DNA of 64,000 bases. It comes from Lasiodiplodia sp. COLG20 (taxonomy: Eukaryota > Ascomycota > Dothideomycetes > Botryosphaeriales > Botryosphaeriaceae). Below, piece by piece: positions 11,442 to 21,059 of the stretch. The stretch is from assembly GCA_009801085.1 (NCBI GenBank), contig VNWV01000007.1, forward strand, positions 186,001 through 250,000, given 5' to 3'. The translations under genes were made by a program, and so were the position numbers. Under the pieces are notes generated by a model. The model saw only the letters and a program-made list of their open reading frames with translations, had not been told where the DNA came from and searched no databases. The number at the start of each line of letters is the position of its first letter. Within the stretch, counting starts at the first letter, position 1.

Positions 11442-12677
11442 TCACACGACCGCCCAGTCCGAGTCCTGCGGGTGGCTGCCAACCTGGCCCTGGATATAAT
11501 CGCTGATGTCAGCCGATCCCTTGAGCCCGTTGGTCGGCTCAACATCGCTCGACATGGTGTTGGAGCGCGATGTGTTGGTCGTCTCCGTCAGCGGCAGCGA
11601 CCGAACCTCCGGCGTCTTAACCGCGTACTGCTCAGTCTCCGGCTCAGCCTGGGCAGTCTTCTTCTTGCCCTTCTTGCCCTTTGTCTCAACCGTGCTCCAA
11701 GTCGAGTCCTCCATCGCAAGGCGCATCTGCTCCTCCTCCGACGGAAGATCCCGCTCCCAGTTGGCCGACGTACCGCTGGCCGCGAGGTTGGATGCCTCGG
11801 TGTCGAACGTGTCGAGGAGCTCGCCGCTGCCGTTGGCCTTGGACTTCTCCTTCTGGGTCCATGCACTGGGCGCAGACGTAGGGGCACCGAGGCCATTCTT
11901 GGCGGGTTCGCCACGAGCCTCACGCGCCGTGCGGCGCTGCTGCTCCATCAGGACCTTGCGAGCTGCCTCATCCTCCTCGCGCAGCGCCTTCGCCTGCTCG
12001 ACCTTCTTGCGGTTCTGGCGCTGCTTCTTGGTCTCCTTGGGCTCGGGCGAGGCCTTCTTCTGCTGCTTCTTCGCAGGCGCCGGGCCGGTTGGCTCGGTGA
12101 GGCGGAGAACTGACGGGCCGGCGGAAGGCGCTTCCAGCATGTCCGAAATATCGCGGCCGCTCGCAGGGGCGTTCAGAGCTGGGGAGATGGCAGGGGAGAA
12201 CTCAGCGTCGGCGTCGGCCCCATTGGTAGAGGAGCCAGAGGTGAAGGCGCGGTCAGCATTGGCGGCGCGCTGCTTGACAGTCCTGGCGCCGCCGCCGACC
12301 TTGCGCTCTGGTGGAGCAAGGTTGGTACCCTTCTTGAGCTCGGCCAGCTGGCGGGCCCACTCCTTGTCCTCCTTCTCATCGTCATCAACTTCGGCAGGAG
12401 CAGAAAAAGTGGGAGCCTTGGCGGCGGGCTTCTGCTCCTTCTTGTTCTTGTTGCGGTTCTTCTCGCTGCCCTTGGCGGCGTCACTTCCAGAGGCGACGCC
12501 GTCAGTCTTGCGCTTTGGCTTGGCTTCTTCGCGCTTGCGAGCGGGACGGACGGCGGTGTCCTCGGCCACAGATTGAGTGCGAGCGGGACGGGCCGTGGCC
12601 TTCTTCTGGTTGCTGTAGTAGAAGTAGGCGGCGATGCTGAGGGTCAGAAACAGACCCCAGGATTGCCAGGGCTCCAT
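11442..12677 (-). CDS. lysine-rich, N-terminally membrane-anchored protein, 411 aa
   Basis: Unrecognised by family. The start is placed at 12677 because that ATG has a strong context (GCCATGG) and is followed directly by the hydrophobic segment WGLFLTLSIAAYFYY; the frame is open further upstream. Behind this single anchor lies a long charged region: Lys/Arg/Ala-rich with several KKQQKK and KETKKQRQNRKKVEQAK stretches, a probable coiled coil (EEDEAARKVLMEQQRR), then STWSTVETKGKKGKKK and an acidic end, DSDWAVV. This is the make-up of an ER-anchored cytosolic basic protein, perhaps ribosome- or RNA-associated; that is inference. The opposite strand carries a 356-codon frame that is a composition shadow. 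Confidence 0.8.
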   Translation of the reverse strand: MEPWQSWGLFLTLSIAAYFYYSNQKKATARPARTQSVAEDTAVRPARKREEAKPKRKTDGVASGSDAAKGSEKNRNKNKKEQKPAAKAPTFSAPAEVDDDEKEDKEWARQLAELKKGTNLAPPERKVGGGARTVKQRAANADRAFTSGSSTNGADADAEFSPAISPALNAPASGRDISDMLEAPSAGPSVLRLTEPTGPAPAKKQQKKASPEPKETKKQRQNRKKVEQAKALREEDEAARKVLMEQQRRTAREARGEPAKNGLGAPTSAPSAWTQKEKSKANGSGELLDTFDTEASNLAASGTSANWERDLPSEEEQMRLAMEDSTWSTVETKGKKGKKKTAQAEPETEQYAVKTPEVRSLPLTETTNTSRSNTMSSDVEPTNGLKGSADISDYIQGQVGSHPQDSDWAVV

Positions 12678-13654
12678 GGCGACGGGGGCTTGGATGTGCT
12701 GCGGGATTTTGGCGTCAGTCAAAGCGTGCATGAGCAATGGCAGCGGAGGGCGCAATACCGAGGGCGCACGATGCGGGAAGAGTGGTGTGCTGTTGGCGAG
12801 CGACGATCTCTCTGCTTGAGCCTCCTTTGGCGGGCGGAGGGTGGTGGAGCTCAGGAGCGGCGGTCAGAGAGAAGCGGGCGGGCGGTGCCGCGGGCTGAGG
12901 AGGCAAGGGCTGGCGAGTCAAGTTGCTGGGGGAGGATGCCAATGATGGAGAGAGCGAGAGGAGAGTTGCTCGGGGAAGGCGAGAGGTGGTGTGTGCAGGG
13001 GGTTGACGCCGAGCGCGTGCACCTGCTTGGTCGGATGAGCAGCTGCGAGGGCGGGCGGCGAAAATTGGCCAGCCAGCAGGAGCTTTTGAAAGCGCACGTC
13101 TGTCCGATGCCCAGCGGCGGCGGCCACGGTGAACACGGTGTCAACATCTGTTCCCTCCGGGAGGTCGAGGCCTCAACCGGGGAAGCGGGTCCAAGCTTTT
13201 GCTGCGTACAATCACCGCCCGCCCACCGCTCCAGCCAAGCCGCGACAAGCCCCGGGCGGCAGTGCGGCAGCGCGCTCCAGCTGAAACGACATGCTGCTGC
13301 ACTGCTCTGCTTGCGCGTGCCTGCGACAGCCCGTACCTGGCATGTGCGTCGTCGCAGGCAAGGCACCAATGGCCAACGGGGCGCGTCAGACGCGAGATTC
13401 CTGGATCAAAAGCACCTTCCTTCCTGGATTCCGCCATTGGTGGCGACGCTGACGAGGGGGTTTCGGCGGTGGCACAACAACTGGAACGAACCCATCTCAA
13501 CGGTCCTCCCGCCTGGCGGTTCCCTAGTCGCGTCGCTGAAAATCTGGACATTGCCCTGGCGAGATGAACAGCCCGCCTGTGGCATTCCTCCTTCACCAAT
13601 TGTCACAAACACGCCGTGTCATGCGCCTGAAACGGATTGATTGACTCTGGTCCT
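12678..13654. other. intergenic region without a recognised gene
   Basis: GC-rich, with long overlapping frames on both strands (one of 355 codons on the plus strand over 12573-13640) whose translation is Arg/Gly/Ser-rich and matches no domain I know. It probably holds the promoter and leader of the lysine-rich gene and the 3' flank of the TFIIA-gamma gene. Confidence 0.5.
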
Positions 13655-14029
13655 TCAACTTGTCTCTCTCCTCCATCTCGGCCCCGCCTTGGCTAGACGC
13701 CGCTCGTTCTCAAGACCGGTCGAAATCGCGTCGACGGTGACGCAGTCCGACCGAATGCTCCTCCCGCTGTCTGTTTTGATCTTGACGTCTTTGAGAACGA
13801 AGCGCCACCGGTCATCGTAGAACCCATATGTGTCGCAGCGAGCCCTGAAGTTCATCCGCCTTCGCATCACGCGCGCGCTTCGCAGTGCGATGAGCACCTC
13901 ACGGTCGAAGTGCTGCCTGACCTTCTCTGCCAGCTGCGGCGAGATGGCAGTCAGCTCATCCAGCGTAGCTATCAGGGACAGGCCGATGCTGGTCCCTCGA
14001 TAGTGCTGTTCGGGTTCTTGGCTGACCAT
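13655..14029 (-). CDS. divergent TFIIA gamma (small) subunit, TOA2-like, 124 aa
   Basis: Single exon. Residues 9-105 align along their length with the TFIIA small subunit: HYRGTSIGLSLIATLDEL matches the N-terminal helical YRxSSIGxSLxxTLDEL motif, ISPQLAEKVRQHFD matches ITPQLAxKVLxQFD, and NFRARCDTYGFYDDRWRFVLKDVKIK matches the beta-barrel segment FKGxLDTYRFCDxVWTFVLKDVxFK. TFIIA stabilises TBP on the TATA box together with the large subunit. Several near-invariant positions differ: RFCDNVW becomes GFYDDRW, and a basic ARVMRRRM stretch is inserted before the barrel. With the lack of introns this suggests a paralogue rather than the canonical gene. Confidence 0.75.
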   Translation of the reverse strand: MVSQEPEQHYRGTSIGLSLIATLDELTAISPQLAEKVRQHFDREVLIALRSARVMRRRMNFRARCDTYGFYDDRWRFVLKDVKIKTDSGRSIRSDCVTVDAISTGLENERRLAKAGPRWRRETS

Positions 14030-14559
14030 AGATTAGGTGTCTACGAGAGCTTGTGCGATAGTTTCTTCGACACGACGAGTGTCCGGCGTTGAATAGAGTG
14101 CAACCTTCGGGAGCGCTGGAAATGCCACCATTCATCGCCAGCTCCGCTTTTATTCAGCGTCGGAACTGGCGAGTAAACAAAGAAAGACAATGCCAGCCTT
14201 AGTATTGTGGACGGAACCTGTGATCGGGCCCGTGCTCCAGCCTACCAACCATCTCAATAGCGACGATTCCGTCCACAATAGCATCTCAATACGACCCGCA
14301 CACGACCCGCAACCACACATGGGTAAGGCAAGGCAGCAGCCCACTGACCCTGTCCACTGCGATTGTGCCATGCGAGCCTATTGTCAGCCCCTGCAACACA
14401 CCATGGCATATATTGTAGCTACCGCGCCGCCTCTCGCTCCTTTCTTCTCACACCTCTGATAATCTTACCTCGGGCTGTAGAGTAAAAGAATTTACTCCTT
14501 ACCATAAACCGATTTGTGTCATTTCCTCTTCTCTGACCTCTCGCATTTCCACGTCCATC
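14030..14559. other. intergenic region, shared upstream region of divergent genes
   Basis: Lies between the TFIIA-gamma-like gene (minus) and the polyQ gene (plus). A TATA-like GCATATATTG at about 14406-14415 and a CT-rich tract just before 14560 fit a promoter and leader of the plus-strand gene. Confidence 0.5.
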
Positions 14560-15417
14560 ATGGATTTCAACTCGCTGCTTCACGCGTACAACAAGATCAT
14601 GGCTGATCGTGCCACCTCCAACACCACGGTGCGTGGCAGCGACAACCAGCATGACGCCCCTCCCCCAGCCTATTCAACCCTCACCACAAACTCCACTACC
14701 CAACAACCCCCCACGGCCGTCGCCGAAGAAGATCTCGACTCAGTCGACACCGCTTCCGACTCCGACTGCGAAGCCGAAGACGACAACACTGCCTCCTCTT
14801 CCGCTCCATCCAGCCCCACCCTCGCCGTCGACGCCGCAACCGTCATCCACGGATCGTCCAACATCATCGCCGTGCCCCCCGTCGACGGCCCGCGCCTGAC
14901 CGCCATCCTGCTCTCTCTCCTCCACGGAACTCTCCCAACCCAGATCCAAGCTCAACAGCAGCAGCAACAACAACAACAAGCAGCGGCCCAAAGCCAAGGC
15001 CATCGCCCTCCGGCGGTGAGTGCGCCGCTGCCGCATCTCCCGGGGCACCTTCCCGGCGACGACGGCGGTAGCCGCAACGGCAACAGCAAACGCCCGCTCA
15101 ACATCCGGATCGACTGCGGCGTGCGCGTTGTCGGAGACAGAAATGTCATTGGCGGACTGACGCCGCCGCCGCGGACGAGCAGCAGCGCGGGAACGGGCTC
15201 TCCTCCTCTTGTGGCGGCAAGGCAGCAGAATGGTGGGGCGATGGCGGACGGCCAGGCGGTTGTAGGTGCCAGGGGGGTGCCGACGCCGCCGGAGACGCCA
15301 CCTCCGTCCGCTGGCGGTGGTGCTGGGTCGATCAAGAGGAAGGCGGAGGATGTGGCGGAGGCTGAGGGCAGAGCGGCGAAGAAGGAGAGAGCTGATGGTG
15401 CTGATGGAAAGATCTGA
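14560..15417 (+). CDS. low-complexity polyglutamine protein, 285 aa, hypothetical
   Basis: Unrecognised. Single exon with its ATG directly after a CT-rich leader. The N-terminus (MDFNSLLHAYNKIMADR) looks helical. An acidic Ser/Asp region follows (SVDTASDSDCEAEDD), then a short ordered patch (PRLTAILLSLLHGTLPTQIQ), a polyQ run at about residues 130-140, and a segment with LNIRIDCGVRVVGDRNVIGG that may be the most conserved part. The C-terminus has VPTPPETPPPS and two basic clusters (KRKAED, KKERAD) that could act as a nuclear signal. The make-up suggests a nuclear regulatory protein, but no domain supports this. Confidence 0.65.
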   Translation: MDFNSLLHAYNKIMADRATSNTTVRGSDNQHDAPPPAYSTLTTNSTTQQPPTAVAEEDLDSVDTASDSDCEAEDDNTASSSAPSSPTLAVDAATVIHGSSNIIAVPPVDGPRLTAILLSLLHGTLPTQIQAQQQQQQQQQAAAQSQGHRPPAVSAPLPHLPGHLPGDDGGSRNGNSKRPLNIRIDCGVRVVGDRNVIGGLTPPPRTSSSAGTGSPPLVAARQQNGGAMADGQAVVGARGVPTPPETPPPSAGGGAGSIKRKAEDVAEAEGRAAKKERADGADGKI

Positions 15418-16183
15418 GAGATGTCCATGACTGTATGACAAAGTTCAATGCTCGAGGTAGCTGGACTGCTTGCAAATTTGCCGACAAGGATGCAGTTATT
15501 AATGAGCAAACATTGCAAAGAGATCGGGGGATCTCACGGCTGGCATCATATTAATGGACACAACATCCACGATGGCGGCACCCTCATTTCATTGTATCTT
15601 GTAGGCGTTTCTCGGAGGATATTTATACTTTTATTTCTTAGCATGATGGCTTAATATCAACGGGCAACATAGCATAAAAGCGACTTCATGTTGTTGATCA
15701 GCAAGGGACTAATTGGCAATCCAATCATCATTCCTGAATTTCCTCCATGTGAATAATCGTACAACACGTGAGCACTAGGCTTTCTTCGAATCCCTTCCAG
15801 CTTCTGACAAAGGGTAATATTGCAACTCATCAAATCGTGCCAACTCCTCTTCCATTTGACACCTGAATGCTTTGCGATGTAGCCACCGCCGTTCGTACGA
15901 TGCCAGGTGATCCTCTCAAAAAGATTTGATGATGCTTTTCCTGAAGTTCATCCGCGAAGGACGCGAAAGGAAAAAAATCCCAAATATGACGCCAGCCGGG
16001 GGGGCGTTGCAGCAGCGGCAGCAGAGTCTTTCTTGAAGCAGAGGAAAGACGAACGCCTGAACACCTGATCAACCCGCAGATGGGGAATTCAGGCGACCGA
16101 GATACTCGAAGATGAAAATGGTGATACTCCATAAGCCTGGTCTAAAGTTAAAAAGACAGAAAAGACGGTGCATGATGTGGCGA
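15418..16183. other. intergenic region between convergent genes
   Basis: 3' flanks of the polyQ gene (plus) and the SNF5-family gene (minus). AT-richer than its surroundings. No coding signal is seen. Confidence 0.6.
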
Positions 16184-18100
16184 TCATCGCCGAGTGTGGA
16201 CATCGTAGATGAAAAGATTGTGCGACCATGGGGGAAGCTTCTTGTCGCGCTCATACAAGTAGCCGCAGTTGTGGCACAGTGACTGCAAGGCAAAAATCGT
16301 TAGTGACCTGCGTGAACCGATATGTCTCAAATCTTAAGTCACTCACCCTGGAACCGTTGGGGCCATCCCTCACAGCCCAAACCGCTGAACCATGCACCAG
16401 ACAGTGCGAGCACCGCCAATTCTGCCTTTCCCTGCGGACGCGATGAATGATTAGCAAAAGATGCCAAAGCTATAGCAGTAAAGTGACGCTTACCACTCTT
16501 GCAGGCCTCCTCCTTGGCCGCCGTATCCGCCTGTTGTATCTGGGCTGTCCCTGTTTGGCGGACTCAAGCTCCGGAATCGCCTCTTCTTCTTGCTGCGTTC
16601 GCCTCTACCCATGCGCTCATCGGGGTCTGGGTTCGCGAAGTAGTCGCTCTGCGGCATGCCACCTGACATGTTCGCTGTGCTGGAGAAGCGCGCAGTCTCG
16701 CGGCGAAGGCGTCGAATCTGGCGTTCACGATCGCCCTCACGCTTCTCAATCTCTTCCTTGGAAAGAATCTCGACCTTTGGCTCCCACTCATCCGCCAGGT
16801 GCTCGGGGTCGTACCGCCACCCAGCCTCGGCACCTTCAGCAGCCTCGTTCTCAATCTCGCCATAACCCACTAGGCCGCCATTCTCACAGGCTTCTTTCTT
16901 AAGTCTCAAGACAGCTTCGTAGATAGCATGTGTCATGGCCGGCACCCATTCCCCCGCCAGGCCAAGATCGGCGCAGGTTTGTTTGGCGAATACCTCAGCA
17001 AAGCCTGGAGGGTGCAGTAATGACCACTCGAACTTGTCGCTGTAAAGACGATTGAGCAGGTTGATATTAAGGCTTATAATGCATCGGTAGGTGTCGTCAG
17101 GGTTGTGAACGTCGTCGGAGGGAAGAGGGGTGGCGGTGGCGGCGATGCTGTTGCCGCTAGGTCCCACAGGGACGGGGGTGCCATTTGGAGCAGCAGGAGT
17201 GGGAGCCAGGGTGCTGGCTGGCGCTGGTGTTGAGGATTGCTCGCGAGGTGTTGCCGGGGGTTGAGCGGATCGGGGCGCAGTTGCCGCGCCGTTGGCCGTG
17301 TTTGTAGAATGAAACAGCGGGTGCATTGCGACTCCAGCATACTCTTCCAGCTGCTGGCGTATCTGGTTGGCAACCTGCGTGATGATGATGGGCTTCCTGT
17401 CGTTGGGGAAGTCCAGCTCCTCTACAAACACCTTGGCGAATTGATCAGGCGTCGTCAGCGCCTCGTGCAGATTCCACAAGAAGGCATCTTTCAGCCTGAA
17501 TGCGGGGGTAACGTCGGGTTGCCTGTAGGCAGGCAGGCTTTCGTCAATGCCAAAGTCGCGCGCGTTGTTCGGGGTGGGCAAGGGTGCTTCCGGGCGGAAA
17601 GGCTGGATGTCCAGATCGATGCGGATGGGAATCAGGGTGAGCGGCAAATGCGACTGTATTTGAAGTTGCTTCTCCGTCCTGCAATTCAGTCAGCCAACGG
17701 CGTTGGAGCGCAGAGCGGGGGTGAATGCATACAACGCGCGCTTCGGCTTGCCCATCCACTCTCTCCAAATGCCTTGCACCTCGACCGGCGCGGTGAGCTC
17801 CTTGCCCAGCTGTGAAGCGTCTTGGCCCAGCTTCGCCTGTGGGTCGTCCTGCTGCCTCAAGCTGCGCAGGCCAGTGGGCCTCCGCCTAGGCCCCTCGCTG
17901 TCCTCGAAATCGTCGTCATCAAAGCCATCCTCGGCGTAGTTGATGGCAGTGGTTCCTCGCTTGGTCGTCCGCGACGGGGGTATTTGGGTGAGCTGAGGGA
18001 TGACGGGCTGCAGCAGCGAGTTGCCATAGGTGCGAATGCGCGGGGCGTAGCTGGAAATGAACGCCTGCGGCGGGTTGGCCTTCGCGGTGACGGACGACAT
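16184..18100 (-). CDS. SNF5/SMARCB1-family chromatin-remodelling subunit (Snf5 or Sfh1), 578 aa
   Basis: Four exons, complement(join(16184..16282,16347..16431,16494..17678,17733..18100)). The N-terminus has QAFISSYAPRIRTYGNSLL, typical of fungal members. The two SNF5 repeats follow, roughly residues 180-235 (FRLKDAFLWNLHE, FVEELDFPNDRKPIIITQV) and 320-390 (YRCIISLNINLLNRLYSDKFEWSL, FAKQTCADLGL), separated by a Pro/Ala linker. The last two exons encode a GATA-type zinc finger, CSHC with WAVRDGPNGS then CHNC at about residues 525-551. These proteins are core subunits of SWI/SNF or RSC remodellers in the nucleus. Moderate length and the finger favour Sfh1 of RSC, but I cannot separate the two paralogues surely. 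An in-frame ATG at 18133 would add 11 residues. Confidence 0.9.
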
Positions 18101-19240
18101 GGCGCACAGGTGCTGAAGCGCGCGCTCTCGCAAAGATCAGTCGGGAACGCGAGGACGGCGGGATGGGGAAGCGAGCTCCGCGCGACCGGCGACAGTGTGC
18201 GATGAGCAGCGGTAGGTTAGTCGATCATGCGCCACGGGAAGGGTCCAAGGCGGGCTGGTGGTGGGAAGGTTGGCAGCGATGCAGATGTTCGCGAACGCGC
18301 ACCCGGCAGGACAAGGGAACCCGCAATCGCGCCAAGGCCCCGGCCGCGTTTTTCGCTCAACACCACGCCAAGCATCCCTAGCCCCCAACACTCCCCTTGC
18401 GCCATGCCGCCGCAGGCACGTCGTGTGTCTGGCTGACTCCAACGGCCTGTCTTTCCGGTCAATCTCGCCTTCTGGTTTTATCCTTCGCGACCTGCCCCGA
18501 TGTGGGCTGTTGCTGCATTGCGCAACTAGGCGGTCGACACCTCACTTGGACATGGAAATAAAACAACGAAACGCTACAGAACTTGGCGATGGCTCACTTC
18601 ATTGCCTCAGCATGGTTGGCGTGGGCGAGTACATTTGTCTTCACTTTGAGCTCGCCGGCCGCACAGTTTGATTTAGTTTCGCATCCCAAGGCCATCATTC
18701 CTTTTGATGCCTTCAAAAGAAGCCCCGAGAGCTGACTAGATGCTTAAGGCAATAGCTACAAGCAGTTGAAGAAGCGCCTTAGACCCGCATTAAGAAGTTT
18801 CAAGTAGCCGCTTCACCTCCGTGTATGCGGTTTGCTGTTCCCATATTTCCTAAAAATATCTCCCGCAAAGCCATTTGACCTGCTAATTCCAGAACCAGCA
18901 GCTAAAGGCTCGGTCTCGACCTCATTGCCCAACATGAAGTCTTTCGCCGCTGTGAATACATTGTTATCACTGGCATTGTGAGTGAGTGAGTGTACATTGA
19001 GACGCGGTCTAGAACAATGTGGGTGGCTTGCACCTGGCACCCACCCGTGCATTGTCCCATTCACAATTGTTTTGCAACAATGACCCGCACGGGCCCAACA
19101 TAAAACCACCCTCGAGCCAGGCATTGCTTCCTCTTCCTCAAGACACTCCTTTGAAAGCATTTGCACAGCATCCACTGGCCGGACCAGATCCTATTTCCCT
19201 CTCATCATCAAGCTCATTCTCTTCTACAACAGCTTCCGAC
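18101..19240. other. intergenic region between divergent genes
   Basis: Upstream regions of the SNF5-family gene and the AA11 gene. An ATAAAA element near 19100, about 140 nt before the AA11 start, is a plausible core promoter. No gene is supported. Confidence 0.55.
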
Positions 19241-20302
19241 ATGCGTTTCCGTGCGGTCAGCTTGGCTGCTTTGGTCGGCGCCATCATGGCACCGGCTGTC
19301 AAGGCACACATGATCATGGCGCAGCCAGTCCCCTATGGGATCGACACTCTGAACAACAGTCCCCTCGAAGGCGACTATCCCTGCAAGCAGCGCGCCGGCG
19401 TCTACGATATTAGCAAGATGAACTTCATGGAAGTCGGCAAGCCGCAGATGCTTTCCTTCACCGGCACTGCTGTCCACGGCGGCGGCTCATGCCAAATCAG
19501 CGTCTCACTGGACAAGGAGCCCACCACGTCATCCGTCTTCAAGGTCGTCCACACCATCGAGGGAGACTGCCCTGGTGTCAACGGCGGGCCCGATACCTTC
19601 AACTTCCAACTCCCTCAAGGCTTCCCCAACGGCGAGTTCGCACTGGCCTGGACCTGGTTCAACAAGATCGGAAACCGCGAGATGTACATGAACTGCGCAC
19701 CCATCACTGTCACCGGCGGCGCCGAGAACAAGGACGTGTACAACGGACTGCCCGACATGCAGCTCGCCAACATCCCCCAGACGACCTGCAAAACCGTTGA
19801 TAGCACCGTTCCCCTCCTCCCTAACCCGGGCGACTCCGTCGACAAGCGTGGAAGCGGGCCTTTCCAGGACATGCAGGGCGACTGCGGCGCTCCCACCAAG
19901 ACGCAGCCGCAAATGGGCGGCAACGGCCACGACAGCCCGTCCTCCGACCAACCTCCTGTCGTTCCTTCGTCACCTCCTTCGCCGTCTCCAACTTCAACGA
20001 GCGTGCCGACTCCCGAACCCTCCACACCCGTCGAAAGCGCTCCGGCAGCTGCTAAGCCCTCGACTTCTGCTGGCAACGGCAGCGGCAACTCGACTTCCGA
20101 TGCTAGTTGTGGCGAGGACGGCGCAATGGTCTGTAATGGAGCGAGTCAATTCGGCATCTGCAGCTTCGGCAAGGTGGTCTGGCAAGACGTCGCTGCCGGC
20201 ACAAAATGCGAGGATGGCAAAATCACTTTCGCGAAGAAGCAGCGCCGTGTCGTCACTCGCGGCGTTGCTGGGCGTGTCAGCTACAACCTCACTTTGGAGT
20301 GA
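19241..20302 (+). CDS. secreted AA11-type lytic polysaccharide monooxygenase with C-terminal X278-like module, 353 aa
   Basis: Single exon; the ATG at 19241 begins a 22-residue signal peptide ending VKA before His23. His23 (HMIMAQPVPYG) becomes the N-terminal copper ligand, and His79 in TAVHGGGSCQ is the second histidine of the brace. WTWFNKIGNREMYMNCAP carries the conserved core and axial tyrosine region. AA11 enzymes oxidatively cleave chitin using copper and a reductant. A Pro/Ser/Thr linker (about residues 225-285) leads to a cysteine-containing module (CGEDGAMVCNG, FGICSFGKVVW, AAGTKCEDG) like the X278 chitin-associated domain found on fungal AA11 proteins. It is therefore probably extracellular and acts on chitin, of its own wall or of other fungi or arthropods. 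Confidence 0.92.
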   Translation: MRFRAVSLAALVGAIMAPAVKAHMIMAQPVPYGIDTLNNSPLEGDYPCKQRAGVYDISKMNFMEVGKPQMLSFTGTAVHGGGSCQISVSLDKEPTTSSVFKVVHTIEGDCPGVNGGPDTFNFQLPQGFPNGEFALAWTWFNKIGNREMYMNCAPITVTGGAENKDVYNGLPDMQLANIPQTTCKTVDSTVPLLPNPGDSVDKRGSGPFQDMQGDCGAPTKTQPQMGGNGHDSPSSDQPPVVPSSPPSPSPTSTSVPTPEPSTPVESAPAAAKPSTSAGNGSGNSTSDASCGEDGAMVCNGASQFGICSFGKVVWQDVAAGTKCEDGKITFAKKQRRVVTRGVAGRVSYNLTLE

Positions 20303-21059
20303 ACAGGGCTGCTTGCATAGACCATGGAAGGGGGCTGCAGGTGCTAGCGACGATCAGATGCCAGTTCCAGCAGCGAATTGCATGGCATGGAGTTGATTTG
20401 GTTTCAATTTTCATCTTCAATGCTTTGGCCTAGACTGAGACTGATGGATAGAATTTGAATAGAATTTGTATTATTTTCGCTTATATTTGCAACCACTTTA
20501 ATATCGTGAGAGTTTTGTAATTCGGGCGTATGGCAGTTTACTGAAGTGTTGACCTAGGCACAGATGTGTTTAATCTAAACTTCTCACAACCCCATTCCGT
20601 TCCCGCCATACACTGTCTGCTGGTGTCTATAGTAGTACCCTGTCAAAGCTAACAGTCCTTCTGGCACCAGCTCCATCGCCGTGTTATGAGTTGTCTCCGG
20701 GTTGGGCTGATCAGTCAGCGCTGCTTTGTTGAGGGAACCTTTGTTCGAGGCCGCATGGTCATGACGGTGCACCGATGTCGTCGTATAGGATGTTGACGCT
20801 TTCAGTATCGCCCTTTGTTCACCGTAAAGCTGTGATTTGGGAGATACCTGGGTCGCCCACACAAGTGCTGTAAGATTGGTCGGACGAAAACGACGAGTTG
20901 CACCCGAAATTCATTCCTCCTTCGCATTCCTCAGGGCGGGACCTCATGACCTGTTAGCCCACACCACCACCTTCCCATCCTATACTTCACAGCTGTTCCG
21001 TGGAACTGTCAGTCACGCAAAATTAGCCAGCGCTTGGTGCTTTCTCTCGTTCCCGGATC
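20303..21059. other. intergenic region without a recognised gene
   Basis: 3' flank of the AA11 gene (AT-rich near 20440-20520) and 5' flank of the coiled-coil gene. A 92-codon minus-strand frame at 20584-20862 has no recognisable content. Confidence 0.5.

Noticed and set aside
11506..12576. 356-codon open frame on the plus strand opposite the lysine-rich protein gene
   Set aside because: It is antisense to a well-supported gene, has Ser/Ala/Leu/Arg-biased composition and no domain; codon bias of the real gene keeps it open.
12573..13640. 355-codon plus-strand frame
   Set aside because: Starts inside the antisense of the lysine-rich gene, is GC-driven, and has no recognisable motif or signal.
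14560..20302. secondary-metabolite gene cluster
   Set aside because: No PKS, NRPS, terpene synthase or cluster regulator; the neighbouring genes are unrelated housekeeping or secreted-enzyme genes.
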